Source: Bacteroidota bacterium (lineage in GTDB: Bacteria; Bacteroidota; Bacteroidia; Bacteroidales; P3). From it: a DNA stretch of 6,764 bases. Under the pieces are notes generated by a model. The model saw nothing but the letters and a program-made list of their open reading frames with translations, was not told the origin of the DNA and searched no databases. Within the stretch, counting starts at the first letter, position 1, and the number at the start of each line of letters is the position of its first letter. Below are positions 1 to 6,764 of the stretch, piece after piece. A program made the translations under genes and the position numbers. Location of the stretch: the NCBI GenBank assembly GCA_030540495.1, contig JAUNWC010000087.1, positions 1 through 6,764 of the forward strand, written 5' to 3'.

Positions 1-90
1 ATAACAACCTATAATAACCTATGCTAACCTATCTTAACCTATAAGGAGGCTCTGCCTCCAACCTATCCCAACCTAATAATAACCTATTCA
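1..90. repeat. Decamer AACCTAT-type repeat array upstream of rsfS
   Basis: Seven copies of AACCT, most of them followed by AT, start at 6, 16, 26, 36, 60, 70 and 81. The spacing is 10, 10, 10, 24, 10 and 11 bp. The four left copies are spaced by exactly one helical turn, and the variable bases lie between the conserved blocks. A short hairpin (45-59) sits in the 24-bp gap. All frames on both strands contain early stops, so the array is non-coding. It may continue to the left, beyond the window. It lies just upstream of the rsfS promoter, so it could be a phased protein-binding array or simply an intergenic repeat family; the sequence alone does not decide. Confidence 0.75.
45..59. repeat. Perfect short hairpin inside the decamer array
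   Basis: GGAGGC (45-50) and GCCTCC (54-59) are exact reverse complements around a TCT loop. This gives a 6-bp, five-G:C-pair stem in very AT-rich surroundings. Neither strand has a T-run after the stem, so it is not a normal intrinsic terminator. AAGGAGG at 43-49 resembles a Shine-Dalgarno sequence, but no start codon with an open frame follows at a usable distance. Confidence 0.7.
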
Positions 91-106
91 CAATATTTGC
101 CATAAG

Positions 107-139
107 TTTGCGTTATTTTAAGGAATTTTAATATATTTG
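107..139 (+). promoter_or_regulatory. Bacteroidota-type promoter for the rsfS-ftsH operon
   Basis: TTTG at 107-110 and TATATTTG at 132-139 match the known Bacteroidota sigma factor consensus (-33 TTTG and -7 TAnnTTTG) with a 21-nt spacer, which is within the usual range. Transcription would start near 145, giving an untranslated leader of about 20 nt before the ATG at 167. The -7 element covers the alternative TTG start at 137, which argues against that start. The assignment is by pattern only. Confidence 0.7.
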
Positions 140-166
140 CAAATTGATTTTATTGATTATTTTTTT

Positions 167-538
167 ATGACAAAAGACAAAAAACAAAACTTAACCTTAA
201 CAGATATAGCGATAAATTCCATACAAGAAAAGTTGGGGAAAGATATAGTGAGAATAGATTTTGATGGTGTAAAAGGCTCTTTGTTTGACTATTATGTAAT
301 ATGCACTGCCAATTCTCCTTCACACGCCGATGCTTTGGCAGAGAAGATTGAGGAAGATATATTTAAGCAACTACACCTAAAACCTCACAAACGAGAAGGC
401 TTGCAAAATTGTCAATGGATATTGTTAGATTATTTTGATATAATAATTCATATATTTTTGCAAGAGACAAGAGAGTTCTACAACATAGAAAGTATGTGGA
501 ACGATGTGAAACAAACTCATTTTGAAAACCAAGAATAA
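167..538 (+). CDS. rsfS: Ribosomal silencing factor RsfS (Iojap/RsfA family)
   Basis: RsfS binds ribosomal protein uL14 on the 50S subunit, blocks joining of the 30S subunit and so lowers translation when nutrients are scarce. The predicted protein has 123 residues, a normal length for the family. Visible family marks are the FDYYVICTANS segment (residues 40-50), HKREG (74-78), the WILLDYFDIIIHIF strand block (84-97; compare the usual WILLDYGDVVVHIF) and REFYNIESMW (102-111). ATG at 167 is preferred over an in-frame TTG at 137 because the TTG lies inside the -7 promoter box and the extra ten residues resemble nothing in the family. There is no Shine-Dalgarno sequence, as is common in Bacteroidota. 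The gene is first in a probable operon, and its stop is 10 nt before the ftsH start. Confidence 0.94.
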   Translation: MTKDKKQNLTLTDIAINSIQEKLGKDIVRIDFDGVKGSLFDYYVICTANSPSHADALAEKIEEDIFKQLHLKPHKREGLQNCQWILLDYFDIIIHIFLQETREFYNIESMWNDVKQTHFENQE

Positions 539-548
539 ATTTATTTTT

Positions 549-2660
<2,112 letters not shown>

Positions 2661-2668
2661 TAAAAAAA

Positions 2669-3241
2669 GTGACCGACAAGGAAAAAATATTGAAACTATT
2701 GCGTGCTTCTATTTCGGACAATCCACCACAAGTAGCGGTGCCAGAGATACAAGATAAAATCTATGTGGATGCTGGCGACCCGGTTGTTCATCTTGCCGAA
2801 AAGGTATCTGCAGAGGGAGGTAAATTTTTCTATTGTCAAAATGAAGAAGAACTTATAAGCAATCTAAAAAACCTAATAGAATATAGAAAATGGACAAATA
2901 TAGAGTCTTTTTCTAAAAGTCTTTGGGCTTATTTGAGTAGTAATGATATACCTACTTTGCAAAGTCATACCAATGCAAAAGTAGGTATATCTCTTTGCCA
3001 GGGAATAGTTGCTCGTACGGGTAGTATTATTTTGACTTCTGTACAGGGAGTGGGAAATAATTTACTACACTTTCCTCCTATTTTTATTGTTATAGCAACT
3101 ACAAATCAAATATTTAATACCTACAAACAGATAATAAATCATTTATCTCAAACTCCGCCCGAGTGGATAATGGGCATACGCTCAGGCAAACTTATAAGTG
3201 AAGAAATCAAAGAACTATATTTATTTGTAACCGAGCCTTAG
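2669..3241 (+). CDS. Divergent LUD-domain (LutC/YkgG-like) protein
   Basis: This 190-residue protein matches the LUD family (LutC/YkgG), whose better-known members take part in lactate utilisation with LutA and LutB. The family match is in the core: AKVGISLCQGIVARTGSI (103-120) followed by a strand-rich segment with PPIFIVIATTNQI (136-148), like the Bacteroidota 'CEYLVARTGSV...HIVVA.TSQ' pattern as I remember it. No LutA or LutB lies beside it. In Bacteroidota this gene usually follows ftsH, and its role there is not established. The start is GTG at 2669, 8 nt after the ftsH stop, and no better ATG is available. Two oddities are noted. The usual C-terminal GPSRTADIE...GxHGP signature is not recognisable; the end reads MGIRSGKLISEEIKELYLFV. 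A strong inverted repeat also lies inside the gene. Fold assignment is fairly safe; function is unknown. Confidence 0.8.
   Translation: MTDKEKILKLLRASISDNPPQVAVPEIQDKIYVDAGDPVVHLAEKVSAEGGKFFYCQNEEELISNLKNLIEYRKWTNIESFSKSLWAYLSSNDIPTLQSHTNAKVGISLCQGIVARTGSIILTSVQGVGNNLLHFPPIFIVIATTNQIFNTYKQIINHLSQTPPEWIMGIRSGKLISEEIKELYLFVTEP
2945..2991. repeat. Intragenic 14-bp perfect inverted repeat in the LUD gene
   Basis: GATATACCTACTTT (2945-2958) and AAAGTAGGTATATC (2978-2991) are exact reverse complements. GCA (2959-2961) can also pair with TGC (2974-2976) if A2977 is bulged, giving up to 17 bp closed by a 12-nt loop. Both arms begin at codon boundaries, at residues D93 and K104. An mRNA hairpin this strong inside a coding region is unusual. 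There is no T-run after it, so simple termination is unlikely. Confidence 0.8.
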
Positions 3242-3272
3242 AAACAAGGAATTATACGCAAATTCTATTACC

Positions 3273-5399
3273 ATGAAAAGAAATATATTTTTAGTTCTAA
3301 CCTTGTTGATAAGTTTTTGTTTATCAGCACAATTAACAAAAGAAGAAATGGAAAATATAAGAAATACCAATCCTTTGGTTATGCAGTGGCTAACACCTTA
3401 TCAAACGCCACCTTTTAATCTTATAAAGATAGAGCATTACAAACCGGCTATGCTTTATGCTATAGAAAAAGCAAAACAAGATATTGATGCGATAATCAAC
3501 AATACTCAAACTCCAACATTTGAAAACACTATAGTAGCATACGAACAAAGTGGAAGACTTTTGGATAGGGTATCGGGAGTGTTGTTTAATCTTAATGAGT
3601 CTTGCACAAATGAAGAGATGCAAAAGATTTGCCAAGATTTAAGCCCTGTGCTTACACAATATTCTAACGATGTGGGAATGAATGCTCAGTTGTTTGCAAA
3701 AATAAAAATGGTGTATGACCAAAGAGATGATTTGAAACTAACTACAGAGGATAGAACCTTATTGGACAAAATTTATAAGGGCTTTATAAAAAACGGAGTT
3801 TTATTAAAAGGTAAAGACAGAGAAGAATATCGCAAAGCCACAGAAGAGTTGGGTATTCTTACTCTTAAATTTAATCAAAACGCTTTGAACGACAACAATT
3901 CTTTTTATCTAAACATAACCGACAAAAAGGACGTGGAGGGAATACCTCAATATGCTTTGGAGGATGCTAAACAAGAGGCACAAAATCGCAAACTCAAAGG
4001 TTGGGTTTTTACATTGGACTACCCTTCTTATTCTGCATTTATAACTTATTGCTCCAATAGAGATTTGAGAGAAAAAATGTGGAGAGCCTACAATTCCATA
4101 GGCAACCATAACGACACTAACGACAACAAACAAGTATTGAAAAACATAGCAAACTTGCGTCTGAAAATAGCAAATCTTTTGGGATATAAATCTTTTGCAG
4201 AGTATCAATTGGAAGACAAAATGGCAGAAACCCCCGCTGAGGTAAATAAGTTTTTGGACGATTTGGTTGCTACCTCTATGCCTTTTGCTCAAAAAGATTT
4301 GCAAGCAGTACAAGACTATGCCACAGAGCATGGATTTAATGACAAACTCAATCGCTGGGACTTCTCTTATTGGTCGGAGAAATTAAGAAAAGAAAAATAC
4401 AATATTTCCCCTGAGTTACTAAAACCTTATTTCAATCTTGAATACGTTAAAAAGGGTATTTTTACTCTTGCAGGCAAACTATACGGATTAGAATTTAGAG
4501 AAAACAAAGAGATATCTACCTATCATCCAGATGTCATGGTTTATGAGGTATGGGAAAAACAGTCAAATCGTTTTATGGCTGTGCTTTATATGGACTTCTT
4601 TCCTCGTGAGAGCAAAAGAGACGGGGCTTGGATGACTTCTTTTAGAGAGGAAAGCAAAATAAATAATAAGGAAATACGACCTTTGGTACAGTTGGTTTGC
4701 AACTTTTCTAAGCCTACCAAAAAGACTCCTTCCCTGCTTACTTTTGATGAGGTTACAACTTTTTTACATGAGTTTGGTCATTGTTTGCACGGCATTTTGA
4801 CAGAATGTACCTATCAGTCTTTATCGGGTACCAATGTTGCACACGACTTTGTGGAAGGGATGAGTCAGTTTATGGAAAACTATGCTTACGAAAAAGAGTT
4901 TTTGGATTTGTTTGCCGTACATTACAAAACCGGAGAAAAGATACCACAAGAATACATAGACAAAATACGTTTAGCACAACAATACAATGCGGGTTGGTTG
5001 TCCATACGTCAATTGTTTTTTGGAGAGTTGGATATGGCTTGGCATTCTATAGAAAAACCATATGAAGGCGATGTTATTTCTATGGAAGAAAGTGCGTCAA
5101 AGAAGGCAGAACTTATGCCTATGATTGAGGGTTGTTGCATGAGTACTCAGTTTTCTCATATTTTTGGTGGTGGATATGCTGCAGGTTACTATGGATATAA
5201 ATGGAGTGAGGTTATAGCGGCGGATGCTTGGGCAGCCTTTAAGGAAAAAGGAATATTCAACCCTGAGGTTTCTACTTCTTTTCGCAAAAATGTACTTGCC
5301 AAAGGAGGTAGCAAAAAACCTATGGAACTTTACAAAGCCTTTAGAGGTAAAGAGCCAAGCAATGAAGCCTTTTTAAAACAACAAGGATTTATAAAATAA
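3273..5399 (+). CDS. dcp: Secreted M3-family zinc peptidase, Dcp-like peptidyl-dipeptidase
   Basis: M3A metallopeptidases (Dcp, OpdA, thimet oligopeptidase) cut short peptides inside a closed channel; Dcp-type members release C-terminal dipeptides. The protein has 708 residues. The N-terminus is a signal peptide (KR, then a hydrophobic stretch to about residue 18) with likely cleavage at LSA/Q (19/20), so it should be periplasmic. The catalytic domain has HEFGH (499-503; zinc ligands H499 and H503, catalytic E500), third zinc ligand E528 in DFVEG, and the substrate-binding loop with H629, Y635, Y639 and Y640 (FSHIFGGGYAAGYYGYKW). All expected catalytic residues are present and the length is normal. 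The ATG lies 31 nt after the LUD gene with no terminator visible, so co-transcription is likely. Dcp is favoured over OpdA by its export and overall wording, but exact specificity cannot be read from the sequence. Confidence 0.93.
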   Translation: MKRNIFLVLTLLISFCLSAQLTKEEMENIRNTNPLVMQWLTPYQTPPFNLIKIEHYKPAMLYAIEKAKQDIDAIINNTQTPTFENTIVAYEQSGRLLDRVSGVLFNLNESCTNEEMQKICQDLSPVLTQYSNDVGMNAQLFAKIKMVYDQRDDLKLTTEDRTLLDKIYKGFIKNGVLLKGKDREEYRKATEELGILTLKFNQNALNDNNSFYLNITDKKDVEGIPQYALEDAKQEAQNRKLKGWVFTLDYPSYSAFITYCSNRDLREKMWRAYNSIGNHNDTNDNKQVLKNIANLRLKIANLLGYKSFAEYQLEDKMAETPAEVNKFLDDLVATSMPFAQKDLQAVQDYATEHGFNDKLNRWDFSYWSEKLRKEKYNISPELLKPYFNLEYVKKGIFTLAGKLYGLEFRENKEISTYHPDVMVYEVWEKQSNRFMAVLYMDFFPRESKRDGAWMTSFREESKINNKEIRPLVQLVCNFSKPTKKTPSLLTFDEVTTFLHEFGHCLHGILTECTYQSLSGTNVAHDFVEGMSQFMENYAYEKEFLDLFAVHYKTGEKIPQEYIDKIRLAQQYNAGWLSIRQLFFGELDMAWHSIEKPYEGDVISMEESASKKAELMPMIEGCCMSTQFSHIFGGGYAAGYYGYKWSEVIAADAWAAFKEKGIFNPEVSTSFRKNVLAKGGSKKPMELYKAFRGKEPSNEAFLKQQGFIK

Positions 5400-5403
5400 T
5401 CTT

Positions 5404-5832
5404 TTGGCTAATAGAAGTAAAATAATATTGATTATATTGGTGTTGGTTGTTAGTCTTTCTTCTTGTAAAACAGAGTCTAACAACCAAGTATCCGATTGTG
5501 TAGATTGGTGTTGGGAGTACTATAAACAGCATCCAAAAGGTTTTACTTTAAATATAAGAACATGCGAAGAAGTAAAGGAGGGAATTGTTGTTTCCTATAA
5601 GGCAACTCAAAACAACTTTGGCAAAGAAGGATTAAAGGCTTCTATAATACACGCCTTATCTCATTGTGGTATAATAGGAGGATGGTTTGACCAAGAAAGC
5701 AATTTGTATTATTTTGATAGCGACACTTTGTTTGAGGAAACAATGTTGGAGCAGGCATTGGAATGGGCAAGAAAGAATAATCAGAAATCAGTATTTGTGC
5801 TTTCTACACAAGAGACTGTAACTTGTCAATAA
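5404..5832 (+). CDS. Small putative lipoprotein of unknown function
   Basis: I do not recognise a named family. The 142-residue product starts with a charged stretch (RSK), a hydrophobic segment (about 7-17) and lipobox LSSC with C21 as the lipidated cysteine. It is therefore probably a membrane-anchored lipoprotein facing the periplasm or cell surface. The mature part has four more or less spaced cysteines (C32, C36, C54, C88) and one at the penultimate position (C141), which could form disulfides. A compact domain of about 90 residues contains YKATQNNFGKEGL (65-77), GGWFDQESNLYYFDS (92-106) and ALEWARKNNQKSVFVL (118-133). The start appears to be TTG at 5404, just 4 nt after the peptidase stop. 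No in-frame ATG precedes the signal sequence, and an in-frame TAA lies at 5392. It is probably translated together with the peptidase gene. Confidence 0.72.
   Translation: MANRSKIILIILVLVVSLSSCKTESNNQVSDCVDWCWEYYKQHPKGFTLNIRTCEEVKEGIVVSYKATQNNFGKEGLKASIIHALSHCGIIGGWFDQESNLYYFDSDTLFEETMLEQALEWARKNNQKSVFVLSTQETVTCQ
5443..5487. repeat. 11-bp inverted repeat in the lipoprotein signal-peptide region
   Basis: TTGGTTGTTAG (5443-5453) and CTAACAACCAA (5477-5487) are exact reverse complements around a 23-nt loop. The repeat spans the lipobox codons. It could form an mRNA hairpin early in the gene, but at this length in AT-rich DNA chance is a fair explanation. Confidence 0.55.
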
Positions 5833-5930
5833 ACATAATAAAAAATTTTCTCTAAAAACATAGAACATAGAAACAATATAATAAACAAAATAAAATAGCG
5901 TTTTTTTATTAAATATATCTACTAAGTTTT
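5833..5930 (+). other. AT-rich intergenic gap, probable transcription boundary
   Basis: These 98 nt separate the five-gene cluster from the glycosyltransferase. The gap is far longer than the 4-31 nt gaps upstream, so the glycosyltransferase probably has its own promoter. I see no clear stem-plus-T-run terminator and no full TTTG/TAnnTTTG promoter. TAAGTTTT at 5923-5930 differs from the -7 box by one base, but it abuts the ATG. A 7-bp direct duplication (ACATAGA, 5858-5871) is present. Nothing else is evident. Confidence 0.5.
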
Positions 5931-6661
5931 ATGAAAATACTTGTTGTATCAGAGGTTTTTTACCCAGAGAATTTTCTTATAAACGACCTTGTAAAAGAAT
6001 GGAAAAAACAAGGTCACCAAGTAGATATTATTAGCCAATACCCCTCTTATCCCGAGAGTTATATATATCCGGGTTATACGAATAAGGGCTTTAGAATAGA
6101 GGATTGGGAGGGTAGCAAAATCTTTCGTTTTCCTTTTGTGGAGGGATATAAAACAAGCGTTTATAAAAAGATTCACAACTATTATAAATATGTACATGGT
6201 GCTACACTTATAGGCAAGAATATTGCAGGAGACTATGATTTGATTTTTGTTTCTCAAACCGGACCTCTCACTGTTGCCTTGCCTGCTATACGTATGGCAA
6301 AGAAGTTTAATAAACCAATAGCAATTTGGACTTTTGATATTTGGCCGGATGTTGTTTATATGTATGGTGTGCCTCGCAATATTGTTACCAAACATCTTTT
6401 TGAACATTTCGTTCATTATGTTTATAACAAATTTGACTATATTATAGTATCTTCTTCTGGTTTTATTTCTTCTATACAAAAATATGTTCCCAACAAAACC
6501 ATACATTATGCTCCCAATTGGTTGCAACCTGTGGATTTTGCCATAAGTGAATTGAAACTTGATGCTAATAAATTTAACTTTACTTTTGCAGGCAATATAT
6601 CTTTGTATCAAAATATTCTTAACACTGTCAAGGGGTTTCAAAAAGCAGATTTGAAAGATTT
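5931..6661 (+). CDS. Partial WbuB-like GT4 family glycosyltransferase, 3' end missing
   Basis: Enzymes of this kind move a sugar from a nucleotide donor onto a lipid-linked glycan at the inner membrane, in O-antigen or capsule synthesis. About 243 residues are present out of a usual ~400. The N-terminal GT-B half is intact: MKILVVSEVFYPE (1-13), SQTGPLTVALPA (108-119), WTFDIWPDVV (133-142; compare W.QDLWP) and HYAPNW (192-197). The donor-binding half starts at FTFAGNIS (217-224) with QNILNTVKGFQKADLKD (227-243). After that the protein ends in AAFL and a TGA at 6675-6677, inside DNA of different composition. The true frame should go on for another ~150 residues, so the stop is an artefact of a junction near 6650-6662. 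The ATG at 5931 gives the standard family N-terminus. Acceptor and sugar are unknown. Confidence 0.88.
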
Positions 6662-6764
6662 CGCGGCGTTCCTCTGAAATTTTTGCCGTCCACTTTTAAT
6701 ACATCGTCAACCCATACGCTGATGGTGCCTGTGCCATCACCGGCAACGTTTGAAACGGCCTTTA
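6662..6764 (-). CDS. Foreign-looking coding fragment at the window end
   Basis: On the - strand, from 6762 downward, a frame stays open through the higher-GC tail. It reads KAVSNVAGDGTGTISV (6762-6715) and continues WVDDVLKVDGKNFRGTP. The frame crosses the presumed junction and meets a TGA at 6630-6628 inside glycosyltransferase DNA. The residue pattern (G/T/D turns alternating with V/I strands) looks like a beta-rich repeat or surface/structural protein, but I cannot name a family. It has neither start nor stop of its own here. GC is 50% (52 of 103 bases, hand count) against 28% in the 100 bases before it. It probably comes from another locus or organism. Confidence 0.45.

Noticed and set aside
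45..59. Intrinsic terminator for an upstream gene
   Set aside because: The hairpin is not followed by a T-run on either strand.
1..90. CRISPR array or telomere-like repeat
   Set aside because: Repeat units are about 7 bp with 3-bp variable gaps, far too short for CRISPR repeats and spacers. The period is 10 bp and irregular, unlike telomeric tracts.
137..166. TTG start that would add ten residues to RsfS
   Set aside because: It overlaps the -7 promoter box and the added residues do not fit the family; ATG at 167 is better.
522..548. TTG start that would add nine residues to FtsH and overlap rsfS
   Set aside because: ATG at 549 gives a normal cytoplasmic N-tail, and the extra residues have no support.
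3273..3329. Lipoprotein signal in the M3 peptidase (LISFC)
   Set aside because: Phenylalanine just before the cysteine does not fit the lipobox; LSA/Q a few residues later is a good signal peptidase I site.
4781..5065. 94-codon + strand frame inside the M3 peptidase gene
   Set aside because: It is a different reading frame over the HEFGH-containing catalytic domain and its product has no recognisable features.
5949..6641. Long open frame (230 codons) on the - strand opposite the glycosyltransferase
   Set aside because: The + strand has clear GT4 motifs throughout; the - strand product is rich in I, K, R and N with no recognisable domain.
6650..6677. Simple frameshift or natural early stop in the glycosyltransferase
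   Set aside because: No other + frame after 6660 resumes a GT4-like sequence, and composition changes abruptly, so a junction explains it better than an indel.

Overview
The window is AT-rich, closely packed and almost entirely coding on the + strand. It looks like a chromosomal segment of a Bacteroidota member, probably Bacteroidales-like and possibly uncultured. Four things support this: the gene order rsfS-ftsH-LUD protein; an FtsH with Bacteroidota-style wording (the GRALGAAWY-IPEERQITT block); a near-ideal Bacteroidota promoter (TTTG, 21 nt, TATATTTG) before the first gene; and the general lack of Shine-Dalgarno sequences before starts. No rRNA, tRNA, CRISPR array, insertion sequence or integrase is visible.

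Layout. Bases 1-90 hold a non-coding array of seven AACCT-containing units, mostly 10 bp apart, split by a perfect 6-bp-stem hairpin. Bases 107-139 carry the promoter. Then come rsfS (ribosomal silencing factor, 167-538), ftsH (membrane AAA+ zinc protease, 549-2660), a short divergent LUD/LutC-like protein (2669-3241), a secreted M3-family zinc peptidase (3273-5399) and a small unrecognised lipoprotein (about 5404-5832). Gaps between these five genes are only 4-31 nt, so they probably form one operon. A 98-nt AT-rich gap follows, then a WbuB-like GT4 glycosyltransferase that begins at 5931 and is cut off near 6655.

The first genes deal with ribosome shutdown and quality control of membrane and cytosolic proteins. 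The M3 peptidase and the lipoprotein act outside the inner membrane. The glycosyltransferase probably opens a separate surface-polysaccharide locus.

The last ~105 bases do not fit. GC rises from 28% in the preceding 100 bases to 50% (hand counts), the glycosyltransferase reading frame breaks down, and a protein-like open frame appears on the - strand. This is most simply a chimeric or misassembled contig end, so the glycosyltransferase 'stop' at 6675-6677 should not be trusted.

I found no convincing new multi-gene system. The best leads are the decamer array with its hairpin, a 14-bp perfect inverted repeat inside the LUD gene, the LUD protein's altered C-terminus, the unknown lipoprotein, and the sequence junction.
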